From assembly GCA_944470555.2 (NCBI GenBank), contig OX104128.1:39911920-39975919 (forward strand): a stretch of 64,000 nucleotides of DNA, in the 5' to 3' direction. Below, piece after piece: positions 25,203 through 35,144 of this stretch. This DNA comes from Heterobilharzia americana. Its lineage: Eukaryota > Platyhelminthes > Trematoda > Strigeidida > Schistosomatidae. The notes below the pieces were generated by a model. It searched no databases and was not told the origin of the DNA. It saw only the letters and a program-made list of their open reading frames with translations. Position 1 is the first letter of the stretch, and each line of letters starts with the position of its first letter. The position numbers were made by a program, and so were the translations under genes.

Positions 25203-26410
25203 TTATTATTATTTTTTTTTTCCTTTGGGTTCTTAGTGTAACATAGGGCTTCAGTAGCACACCTCCATTGCACTCTCTTCTCTGCAGTCTTCTTCACCTA
25301 GCGCCACGACTGCCCACAAGCTTTCATTTCTTCCTCACATAATCCCCTCCTTGTCACCCTAACCTCGGACGCCCAACTCGTCGTTTCCCCTTGGATTCCA
25401 CTCGAGCGACTGGCCTGGTGCGTGATATCCCCGAATGGTTTTCTCAGTGCATGCACAATCCATGTCCACTTTCTTCTGCATATTTTTTGGGTGATGGGTT
25501 CTTGGTTGGTTCGTTCCCAGAGTTCCTTGTTGCTTATTCTTTCTGGCCATCTGATCTGATCTTCAGTATCGAGTGGGCGTAAATGGTAGCTGTTTATGAA
25601 TGTCTGTAGTTTGCTGTGAACGCTTTTCGTAACGCACCAAGTATCTCGACCATATAGCAGCACTGACTTGACATTGGTGTTGAAAATCCGGATATCGTTC
25701 ACGCTTCATGCTGAGAGCAGTGCACCAGATCTCCACACTGGTTTCAAATCAATGAAAGCCTATCTTATTTTCCCGATCCTGGTTTTGACATCCTCGTTTG
25801 TGCCGCCTGTGGTAGCCGGAACGATGCTGCCTAGATGGGTAGGTGAAAGAGACTACTTCCTTTAGGTGATTGGTGCTTGTTGTTGATGCTGCTGTTTTCT
25901 CAACCTTCACCTGTAGGAAGTCCCGTGTTCGCTGCCTCTTCTGTCAACTTGTTAGTTTTTCGGTCGTAATTTTGAATTCAGCGCATCCTTTAGTCTCTCC
26001 AGGATGATGCGGCATAATGGTTTGCTTGGGGTGGGCCGCAGCATGATTCCTCGCCAGTTCTTGCAAAGACTTATGTCTCCCTTCTTCAGGAGTTTGATGA
26101 GGTACCGCTTCTTCCAATAGCCAGGTACCTTCCCTCCAAACCTTCAGCAGTAGTGGTGTGAGCATGTCCGCTGCTGTCCCTGCATCTGTTTTCTGTGCTT
26201 CTGGTGGGATTCCATCTGGTCCTGCTGTTTTCCCGCATTTCAGCAGTTTTATAGCATTCAGGACTTCTGCTTTTGTCGGAGGGCATGTGTTCACCTAAAG
26301 TTCAGCGGTTGCTGGTGGTATTTCTGGACAAATTGCAGGTGGTGGTTGATCCAAGAGTTTTTTGAAGTGTCCTGTCACTTTGAGTTTTGGTTAACTCTTT
26401 ATTTTCCTCT
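25203..26410 (-). mobile_element. RTE-like LINE, 5'-truncated, decayed
   Basis: Minus strand. NTCPPTKAEVLNAIKLLKCGKTAGPDGIPPEA (written here in two blocks: NTCPPTKAEVLNAIK and CGKTAGPDGIPPEA) at 26294-26200 is the RT entry motif. The RT core is largely lost. The C-terminal part at 25702-25298 reads IRIFNTNVKSVLLYGRDTW, QIRWPERISNKELWERTNQE and KWTWIVHALRKP. It ends at a poly-(AAT)-like tail (plus-strand tattattatttttttt at 25203-25222). Same family as 5936-7044. Confidence 0.85.
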
Positions 26411-26814
26411 TTTTCGACTTATTGATCTGCATCCTGGTGTAGTGATATGAGGTTTGGCAACTAGGACAGTTAGGTATTATAACGAGGTTATACGCTAATA
26501 GTGACCGTCTATTTAGGGACACGAGGAGCTAAATCCAGATGGTGAGCAGTAGGCGATGAAGTAGTCAGGACGAAACTCAAATATACCATGAGTTAGACCT
26601 GATCACCGGTAACAGCTGTAAACTTTTATCAGTTATAGTGAAGTGCAACGAAAACAATAAGTTCGCTTTGTCAATCTGAAGCAGATTTTATCAGTAGTAT
26701 ACCCCATATGTATTGTCAATGGTACTTGAGTGAAGTTTTTTTAGAAAATTTTGAAGTAATAACACTAAGTTGGTGCTATGATACTTGTAATTTCCCCTTG
26801 CTATACAGGACTTA

Positions 26815-26885
26815 GTTGTCCGACCTAGATAAGCTGACGAGTCCTGAATAGAACCGAAAACACGCATCCTGGATTCCTCTGATAG
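26815..26885 (+). ncRNA. Hammerhead ribozyme remnant (Sm-alpha type)
   Basis: CTGACGAG at 26834-26841 keeps the CUGANGA core. Helix II GTCC/GAAC has one mismatch. GAAA is present at 26855-26858, and the cleavage triplet is ATC before ctggattcc. Helix I on the 5' side is mutated. The tRNA-like head is missing, so this is a fragment. Confidence 0.6.
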
Positions 26886-27489
26886 TCAACAAAATCAATA
26901 TAATAACATCAAGCTTAGTGAAACAACCTATAATTATTCCTCAAATAATACAATGAGCATTGTTGTTTCTTACAAATGATTTAAATTCTACCTAATAATT
27001 TTAACTATTCAAAACAATGGGTACTGATGCATATCTCTTTCACACAGATTTTGAAGAGGTGTGAGCTAAAAATTCCCAGATTATAATGTCAAACGACTGT
27101 AACAGCTGGCGATATGTTTATGTGATAGGAAATATTTTCTAAATCTTATTATTCAACATCTTTTATCCGTCCCTCGACCCCGCCCTCTTATCCTTCTTAT
27201 CCTCTCTTTACCTTTTATTGATTTCATCACTTTAAGTTAAGCTTTCTTTGAGTGTTGACTAAAATTACTATGCTGAAGTGAAATTTAGTAACTTAAATCG
27301 AAACACAATCGTGTCATATCCTTGGCTACCGATGTCAAATTTATCTCATATGAACAATTAGGATTTGTAAACTATATCTCTTCAGGAATAATGAGTGTGA
27401 CCTGAGGTGAATGAAAAAACTTCTCAACATTTTTATCACTATCACTAGAGCAATTAAGTTATGTTGATCACTGAGACTGACAAATCTGG

Positions 27490-27600
27490 CAGATGTAGCT
27501 CTATGATTTGGATACTCACCTCTTAAGCAATGGGGTTACAGGTTCAACTCCAACGACTTCAACCTGAGAAATCACATAGTACCTACCATACGCCCTCACA
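27490..27600 (+). repeat. tRNA-like SINE
   Basis: An A-box-like gtagctctatgatttggata and, about 30 bp later, a B-box-like ggggttacaggttcaactcc. It resembles a mutated tRNA head. No poly-A or obvious target duplication. Confidence 0.5.
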
Positions 27601-27664
27601 CGATAAAAGTGGTTAGTTGCCCGTCACATAAACCTGAAGAGTTAAGTTTCATTACTACCAGCTA

Positions 27665-27830
27665 ACTTGTGCAAATTCGTGCAGTAGGTAATGAGCCACA
27701 CCCATTGTATGAGGGCTAGTGATACTACCTGACTGCCCAAACCTAGGTAGGTGGAGCGGGGCTGGAAGCCGTGACCGAATGGTTGGTAGTCATCTCCCTA
27801 AACCACTGAGCCATAGCTTTGCTCACTTAG
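27665..27830 (-). repeat. tRNA-like SINE (inverted)
   Basis: On the minus strand it starts atggctcagtggtttaggga, an A-box-like head, followed by ttccagccccgctccacctacctaggtttgg and a tail ending atgggtgtggctcatt. It is related to 53670-53815 (minus) and to 44140-44290 (plus). Confidence 0.6.
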
Positions 27831-27995
27831 ACAAGGTATTTGGTTAGTTCACATGAACACTCTTGTATTATAAAGATCATAGTTGTTTTGAAAAGTTTGT
27901 TGATAGCAAATATTGACCAAGGTGCGAGCAATTTAGGCATACAGAGAGTATGCAATGCACAAGTAACTTGTAAAATTGTTTATTTTTATACAGGG

Positions 27996-28245
27996 TCGAA
28001 TTGCTCGACCTCTGTTAGTAGACGGAGTCCTATGAGGACGCCTCGATACTGTCGGATACTTATGGTGTTGTAATGACCATGGTGACTAGCAGTGAAATAC
28101 AGGACGCGCGTCTCGTCCTATTTACGACTTATCAGCTGGATGCACCTGCATCCCAATGACTGATGTTGTCCCCTTAAACGCCAAAATGTTGCACAATTGG
28201 AGGCTCTCGTGCCCCATTGGCCTAGTGAATGCCTCGTAATATATT
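27996..28245 (-). ncRNA. Sm-alpha-like SINE with inactivated hammerhead
   Basis: On the minus strand the head contains cactaggccaatggggcac. The hammerhead follows at about 28142-28100: gcatccag, CTGATAAG, tcgtaaataggac, GAGAC, gcgcGTCctg. Two core changes are visible: CUGANGA is CTGATAA (G8 to A) and GAAA is GAGA. Both residues are essential in known hammerheads, so this copy should not cleave. About 100 bp of tail ending gcaattcgaccc follow. Confidence 0.75.
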
Positions 28246-28483
28246 CAACTATACTGAGAAATGAAATTTTTTGCGAAATTAAAGTGGATATCAAGCGTTA
28301 AGAAACAGAACTTTAGCCATTAGTCTATCAAAGCTGACACAGACTATTATTCTCAAGATGATCATAAAATATTTTTTATCCACCTGTTCACTTTAATGGC
28401 CATAATGCGTAGAACACTAACTGATTAAATTATCTCGAATATACATGTGCTGATATGAGAAAAGTAACTAATCAATTTAAACT

Positions 28484-28655
28484 AGTGGTCTAGTGGATAA
28501 CGCTCTGGCGTTTGAAGCGGTTGGTCCCGAATTCGAGTTTTGGTAGGAACAACATCACTCACTGGGAGGCAAATGCATCCAGCTGAAGAGTCCAAAATAG
28601 GACGAAAAACTCGTCCTAAATTCCACTGCCAGCTACTATCCATCATTACCATAAA
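28484..28655 (+). ncRNA. Sm-alpha-like SINE with nearly intact hammerhead
   Basis: The tRNA-like head is well kept: ggtctagtggataacgctct (A box) and a worn B box gaattcgagtttt. Hammerhead at 28575-28622: CTGAAGAG at 28583-28590, helix II GTCC/GGAC with loop AAAATA, GAAA at 28604-28607, cleavage triplet GTC at 28613-28615. All core residues fit the consensus. Helix I is weakened, because gcatccag faces ctaaattcc where the active consensus has ctggattcc. Activity is possible but probably low. Confidence 0.8.
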
Positions 28656-29713
28656 TCAAATCAATAAGCGAAACAGAAAAGTTGCTTTATGCTTAACAAT
28701 ACATTATATAGTGCGATAGTCATAGGTTTGAAACCTGTTCCACTCCTTACACAAAAGACATGGATCATAGGACAGAAAATGCCAATGTGTGTTACTGTTG
28801 AGCTGGAAATGCAAATACTATGCTGAAATCGGAATCTACACATTAGTTAGCTTCCCGTACAAATGATTTACGTAGGGTACTGAAGTAAAGTTACTTTTAC
28901 ATCAAAAAACTGTATAAAATAATAAGAACACTAATATAACTCTGTCTATATGACCAACAATCAGGCTACTACGAAGTCTTCCAGGAACTGCGCGAACTAT
29001 GCAAAAGTCGGGGTATAATGTACATGGAAGCTTATCAATATATTACCATGTTTCCTTGCTTATTTCAGCAATACTAGGTAGTGAATCACGCAATAAAATG
29101 ACACCGGGAAAAAGAGAAAAGATGAAAACCTGACTAGGTGATATTATAAAGGAGAAGTTAAGCAATAACATGGATACGTATATGTGAGTGTTATTGTAAA
29201 AACTAACAGTGGCTTAGAGGCCTAATTTTCTTTGCCTCCACCTTAACGGAAGAAGGAAAAAAGATGGAGGTCCACATCAAAAGAAAACGGGAGCAATATT
29301 TCACTGAAAACCAATGCCTCAATAAGCATGTGTGTGGTTGTTGCCCAACTGTCTTGCAGGCGATATAAAATGGTTTTATGAGAAACAAAGAACGCAATTA
29401 TGAAGCAAAACACTAATCTAAGTAGCGAAAACACCCATCACTTACTGCTCAGTTGTGTTGATGATACAGATAAGGAATAAATAATGCAACTTAACTTAGT
29501 ATACAATTATATACTGGGCTATGAGCCTCACTTATTTTGTGTGAAGGTTTATGATACTATGCAGTTTCTCATGTAAAAGTAAGTGGAGTGAGGTTTGAAC
29601 GTTTTACACGAATAACCTACAAAAACATGTCTAACCCTATCAAGTTTGTGAAAACACAAGATTAAACAAGTGGTCAAAGCCATTTCATATACAAAGAAGA
29701 CGGTATAACTTAC

Positions 29714-30054
29714 ACTGTAACATGAGTTGATATACTGGTTCAGGACAACCATCAGGACAAAGCATTCGAGTACCTCTTTCCAATAAAACATATACATCCT
29801 GTAATTCAACACCCGGATACGGTGTTTTACCATAAGTTGCAATCTCCCATAGTAGTACACCGAATGCCCATACATCTGATTTAGTTGAAAATATATTATA
29901 AACTAAGCCTTCTGGTGCTGTCCATTTAATTGGGAATTTAGCTCCTTCATGTGCTCTATACGTCAAGTCACGTTCTATACAACGAGCCAATCCAAAATCT
30001 GCCACTTTGATAGTATGCTGTGTGCCAACAAGACAATTACGTGCCGCCAAATCA
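29714..30054 (-). CDS. ABL: Abl exon: catalytic loop, activation loop, C-lobe
   Basis: 341 nt: one base, 113 codons, one base. The acceptor is tctctaattag and the donor is TTACAGT/GTAAGT. Together with the previous exon it gives HRDLAARN, the tyrosine-kinase catalytic loop. It then has VADFGLAR (residues 17-24), activation-loop Tyr32 in [15 protein letters not shown] (equivalent to human Tyr393), TAPEG (45-49), [17 protein letters not shown] and [10 protein letters not shown]. All residues needed for catalysis are present. Human Abl has DFGLSR where this has DFGLAR. The final T is completed by GT of the 22355 exon to give Cys. Confidence 0.97.
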
Positions 30055-30735
30055 CTAATTAGAGAATACAATGGAAATTCTGTTAGAATATGTAAGAATC
30101 AGATGATAATACCAAAATAATAAATAGTAACAATAATAATAAAGGCAAGCCATTACCAAGAACGTTTGCGTACTAGGTTACTATCCATGCCCTACAGTGT
30201 GTAAGTTACCAAGATATGACTCTAACTAGCGCCACACATCGATTGACAGTCAAGCATCTAGTCTGATGCACCACAACCTCTACTGCTAGAATAATACTCC
30301 AGTTATAAAAACGCATAAACTCGCCTCGAATTCTACAACCACTGCAATAACATTTATAATAATCAGTTGGCCTATCTAGACATCAAGTTTTGAGTTCATG
30401 TAACAACAGGATGAAAAAATAAGAAATATTATAGAATTTAATCACGCCACATTTTAAATTCTAATACTAAAGTTTAGACTACCAAATAGTAAGTATGACT
30501 CATAACATTTTAGATAGTTTATTAGCTATATCATATAGTGAAACAGTATACTTTGCTGAAAGATGTTGCATGTGGATCACAGTCAGATGCAAATTGTTGT
30601 ATACGGTTTCTGAGTTGCACTTTCATGATCATCAATATGATATCACCTATCTAAGATATCTACTTCGATAACTATAGGTTGTGCAATGAAAAGCAAAACA
30701 GACATTTCAGTGTCTAATATAATGCTTAACAAATC

Positions 30736-31024
30736 TTGAGGGAGTTGTGGAGATTTGGAAATATTTCAAGTTGTTATTCATCATAGACTGACATCAGTTG
30801 GAGGAACAAAGGAAACCTGGGAGCACTGGACAGCTGTTTCGTCCTAGTATGGTAGCGGGTTCGATCCCTGCTGGTGTGGGGTCGTGGGTGCTCACTGCTG
30901 AGGAGTCCCATACTAGGACGAAACAACTGTCCAGTGCTCCCAGGTTTCCTTTGTTCCTCCAACTGATGTCAGTCTACGATGAATAACAACTTGAAATATT
31001 TCCAAATCTCCACAACTCCCTCAA
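30736..31024. repeat. Fold-back SINE with 117-bp inverted arms
   Basis: Arms 30736-30852 and 30908-31024 are inverted copies with a few mismatches. The 55-bp loop (30853-30907) contains a Pol III B-box-like gcgggttcgatccc and the 5' half of a hammerhead. Each arm carries the sequence from hammerhead helix II to the SINE tail (ctaggacgaaac, agctgtccagtgctcccagg, then tttcctttgttcctccaactg). The structure is two SINE 3' halves in opposite orientation, and only the plus-strand one has its full ribozyme. Confidence 0.85.
30893..30936 (+). ncRNA. Hammerhead ribozyme with complete core
   Basis: Helix I CACTG (30893-30897) pairs perfectly with CAGTG (30932-30936). Core CTGAGGAG is at 30898-30905. 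Helix II is GTCC (30905-30908) with GGAC (30916-30919), loop CATACTA. GAAA is at 30920-30923. Helix III is the minimal A-U plus C-G pair with loop AACT. The cleavage triplet GTC is at 30929-30931. Every conserved residue is present. Helix III is too short for good monomer stability, so activity as a dimer, as reported for other short-stem-III hammerheads, is likely. Confidence 0.85.
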
Positions 31025-31194
31025 AATTTAATTGAACTGGTGCTCATTGGTGACTAGCTTCGAGAAGTATTCCCGAAGTTCCAATGAGAAATCGTGACCG
31101 GTGGAGTCAAAGCCTGATGGTCGTGAGGACAGATACTCAACGATGACATTGGGTGGCGGTTGCGCTATATCGTGAGCTAACAGAAGTTGGAAAT

Positions 31195-31380
31195 ATGGAG
31201 CATTGGATTGTGACCCAGTAGCTCAGTGATAACGCGCTGGCCGCGGAACATGAAGGTCGCGGGTTCGATCCCTGCTGGTGGGGTCGTGGGTGCACACTGC
31301 TGGGGAGTCCCATTCTAGGACGAAATAGCTGTCCAGTGCTCCCAGGTTTCCTTTGCTCCTCCAACTGATGTCAGCTTAAC
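31195..31380 (+). ncRNA. tRNA-headed SINE with hammerhead (one core substitution)
   Basis: The head is very tRNA-like: tagctcagtgataacgcgct (A box and D-arm) and gcgggttcgatccctg (B box and T-arm) separated by about 35 bp. The hammerhead at 31295-31338 has CTGGGGAG at 31300-31307 where CUGANGA is required (A6 to G), helix II GTCC/GGAC with loop CATTCTA, GAAA, and cleavage GTC before cagtg. The tail ccaggtttcctttgctcctccaactg matches the arms of the 30736-31024 element. Probably inactive as a ribozyme. Confidence 0.8.
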
Positions 31381-31683
31381 AAATCGTTTAATTCACCTTT
31401 CAACTTCATTCAGTTCAATGTAACCCTAAACTTATTAGCTAATTATTAAACTATAGAGAATTTATGCTATCTTCTCTAATGAGACAAGTTATTAGAAATA
31501 AAAATATCAGCCATTAATGTTACGTACATCAACATGTGAATATATGGAAACTATCAGTGGCGTTATATAAATAACCTTAATTGGATTGTTTTTGGCATTG
31601 GAAAACACTCCTATTTTTGTTCATAAAATGAATCATAATACGAATCTACATCGTACAATTGATTATCATTTTGACATTGACGT

Positions 31684-32150
31684 GGTTTGGCAGACTAGTA
31701 TTGATACTGGGTGGTGATTAAAGGTGGAATGAAAATTTGGGCCGCTGCCGGATTTGATACTAGCCACCACCGGGTTTCCAACTCCGTGCTCTATGAATTG
31801 AGCTACGAGACCCGACTACTGATCAGATTTCGATTATGGCTATCTCAGATAGTCGAAATGATAATCAATATGATCCCTCCCTCCTCCCTCTAACTCAGTG
31901 ACACTTGGATTGGGATGAGAAGTCCCAACCAGGCAGTCAGTGTGAGTACAATGAAGATGTAGTGATGCGTCACGAATTCATATAGTAGTCAGACAAAACC
32001 CTTGGTGATTGAAGTGAATTAAAAATTTGGTCAACATTCGAGTCTCGTAGCTCAATTGATAGAGCATAGAGTCGGAAACCCGGTGGTCGCTGGTTCGAGT
32101 CCGGTAGCAGTTCAAATTTTCATTCCACCTTCAGTTATCCACCCAGTATT
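31684..32150. repeat. Fold-back pair of tRNA-like SINEs
   Basis: The left unit (about 31684-31815, minus) and right unit (about 32040-32150, plus) are inverted copies. Each has a tRNA-like head, on the right tctcgtagctcaattgatag and gctggttcgagtcc, followed by the tail aaattttcattccaccttca. The centre (31816-32039) is unique sequence ending in gtagtcagacaaaaccct. No hammerhead is seen in this family. Confidence 0.75.
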
Positions 32151-32463
32151 AATAAAACAATTGAATTATTTCATTACAAGGAAATGTTCTTATAGATTCA
32201 GTTGTCATTCAAGCAAGTATGCAATTTCACATTTTGTTGTGCAAAAAAGTATAAAGATTTAAACTCTGCCTGCTTCACAACTATGTAGTCAATCAGAAAA
32301 AAAATCTAAGCATACTGTTTGTATATATAGTATCAAATATCAGTCACTATATAACATATATTCACTTTTATGATTCCACTAGCAAACTTAGTTTACATAA
32401 AATATAGATTTTTAAAAGGACTGTTTTGGAAAACAGGGGATAAGATCCAAAAGTAAGACTTAC

Positions 32464-32641
32464 CGATGTATAAAATTATGCTGTTCCAGATAGGCCATCC
32501 CTCTAGCAACTTGTGTTGCCATATGTAGCAAAACTGAAGGTGTCAATTCAGTTCTAGGCTGTTTTCGTAAATAATCTAATAGATTGCCGTTACACATAAA
32601 TTCAGTAACGATATAGTATGGCGGTTCACGAGTACATGCAC
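32464..32641 (-). CDS. ABL: Abl exon: kinase hinge, gatekeeper and helix alphaE
   Basis: 178 nt: GT, 58 codons, then CG. The acceptor is tatatcttcaag before GTGCATGT and the donor is CATCG/GTAAGT. Because the exon starts with two bases of a Gly codon, the missing upstream exon should end LLG with a single G. It encodes [27 protein letters not shown] sequence: Thr of VTEF is the gatekeeper (human Thr315) and Phe of EFM matches Phe317. It continues through [23 protein letters not shown] into the HRD motif, whose Arg codon is split to the next exon. Confidence 0.96.
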
Positions 32642-35144
32642 CTTGAAGATATAAAAAATATTAATTAATTTACCAGTCATACTTTGTAGGAGATATGAAA
32701 AGGTTACAGATCTCTGATTATATGTTGTCTTCATGCTGCAGTTTGCGTGTGATGGAATTCTTGTGTGTATAATGCTGAGGTTAGATGAAGATTAGCAAGG
32801 AAGAAAAGTTACTTATGAGGCAGCGAACTTGAATCAACTAAATTGGTTTAGACAAATAACGTGCATGCTGAGCTACTCCCTTAAATTTCAACGTTAACCG
32901 AAGCAGGATTAGGTGACAAAAAGGCTAAGGGTGGTGAGATTAAGAGGTAACAGCAATTCAAGAAGTCTTTGACTACTGAGCTATGTTATAGGTAGTCAGT
33001 GATTTGGCTTAAAATCGATCACAATGATGCAGATGTATGCAGCTTTTGTCTTGAACATTCTTATTAAACTCCATCTACTTACTCTCTAACCTTTCAAACG
33101 CTTTTCCACTTGTACTCGTAGTGGCGGTACATATAATCACATTAAAACTGTTTTGTCAACTTTTATACTATTTGCTGGCTATCCACCTTTTCTTTACATG
33201 TTTCTGTGAAGTATAGTAACTGGAACTGACCCACGTTTGTGTTAATTTTTACCTTAATTCGTCTATCTTACACTCTCAACTAACCTCAAAGAACTCATTT
33301 AAAAGATAGCAAAGAAAGTTGACTAAGTACATCATGAGAAAATCTATCAAACTCAAAGTGTAGGGTCAAACATAGATTGAATACTAAATGTTGAGGCTAA
33401 CTAAAATACTTCTAAGAAAAATGGTTGTTATTTAGTAATCATGGAAAAATATGTTCAATTCTATGTACCGATTGCAACCGGGCAAAACAAAATGTAAGTT
33501 CAATTAAATCATAAATGTGGTATTAAGTTGTGTAGCTAGCTGCATAGCATTAATTGGTTGGAGCATACATTTGACACACCTAATAGGCAGTTTACTTCGA
33601 CCGTCTCTAGGTTTCATGAAGCCGGTAAAAGGATAGAAGCGGTCCCATAGTGGCCATATCAAAACATTGTATAACGCAAGATAGGTTCAAATCAATGAAA
33701 AGCTGAACCATTGATTATACCAAGTTTTATATATGTTGTGGTTTTAATATCTATATAGTATCAAAAAAACATATTTTAATCAAGAACAAACTAATCTCAT
33801 CACAAAACTGTGATACACCAAATACATGGTCTCGTTTAACAATGAGTGTAATTTACCTCAAACTACATAACCTTAACAACATGATCGATGACTGTACGAC
33901 CGATAGCGTAATAATGTTACTCATTATGTCAAATAATCTGCAACTTTTAATCAAACCCGATTATATGCGTATAAAACTAATCAAGCGCTTCCTGGAAATT
34001 CTACAACTTCTGACTAGATGACCTACTAAAAGGAAAGTGCTGAGATGATGGAGAATATTTATAGTTCAGGAAGATAATGTTGTGTTCTCTGAGCTGGATC
34101 GTTTAACCACAAAGCTTTCATTGCCATTCTAGACATCATCAACACGAACTTCAGAAAGAAGTGAGTTCATGCTAATGCATACCGACAACTGTGGATATGA
34201 ATTTAACTAGGAAAATGTGTAAATCACAGATAGAGGAAGGCCAGAGAATTTTTACACGCTTGACATTTAGGTCAGTTAGCGATCAAAAGACATATTGACA
34301 TCGACCCAATCTACTAACCAATAAGGAATAACAAGGTCAAATTTCACATCAGCAGGACAGTCAGTCGAAATCAATAAGGAGACAATAACAAGACTTTGGA
34401 AGAAACAACCAATCACAGACAACGTCATTAGGATATGTTACTAAACAACTTGTGGTGAAAACCCTATAGCTCACTTCTTTCTGAAGTTTGTGCTGATGCT
34501 GTTGTCTGGAATGACAATAAAAGTTTCACGCCTAAACCATTTAGGTCAGAGAACACGACATCATCAAGGTACAGAATTCGAAGGAATTTCTTGCAAATAT
34601 AAACGCCAGATAGATCAAATGGTATACAGCATGAATGTTAGAAGCATTACACTTGACAAAATGCATGTATAATCAATCAATCGAATAACTCCATACAGTT
34701 TTATATCAAATCGAAACTACTCAAGCTGTTATACAAAGTAAAATAAAACCACTGAGGAAAATGGGTGAACGAAAAGCATTTCGCTATGCTAGGATAATAA
34801 TTGACTTTGTTGATTTACTAGTAAGAATAAAAAATAGCGAATTACTTCAAAAAATTACTACTGTAACCTATAAACAACAAAATAACAAGGAACTGATGCT
34901 TGCTCACCTAGCAATGTCACAAGATTTGGATGCCTCAAACTTTTCATCAAGCGGGCTTCTTCCAAGAACTCGTCACGTACAGTCACATTCTCCTATAATA
35001 CAAATAGCAACAAATCATTAACAGAGAAGGAATTAGTGTTAACGTGTTTGAATATCCTTTACAAAAGCAATTTGAAGTTTTTACACTAGTTCACCGTGAA
35101 GGTTGAGTAAAAGGTGCCATAAACTGAAATCAGTTGGTAAAAAC

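Larger units (their letters stand above)
22356..29713 (-). other. Abl intron (22062 exon to 29714 exon)
   Basis: 7.4-kb intron. It contains LINE 3' ends (23935-24990), an RTE end (25203-26410), a hammerhead remnant (26815-26885), tRNA-like SINEs (27490-27600, 27665-27830) and two hammerhead SINEs (27996-28245 minus, 28484-28655 plus). 22356-23934, 26411-26814, 26886-27489 and 28656-29713 show nothing I recognise. Confidence 0.8.
30055..32463 (-). other. Abl intron (29714 exon to 32464 exon)
   Basis: 2.4-kb intron splitting the HRD motif. It carries the fold-back hammerhead SINE (30736-31024), a tRNA-headed hammerhead SINE (31195-31380) and a fold-back tRNA-like SINE pair (31684-32150). 30055-30735 shows nothing recognised. 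Confidence 0.85.

Noticed and set aside
31200..31290. Possible functional tRNA gene
   Set aside because: A and B boxes are good, but the acceptor stem does not close and the unit continues into a hammerhead and SINE tail. The same holds for the tRNA-like heads at 32040 and 41920.
33050..33150. Possible missing Abl alphaC exon (good GTAAGT donor on the minus strand at about 33068)
   Set aside because: The frame gives no VQLLG-type ending and the phase is wrong for the 32641 exon.
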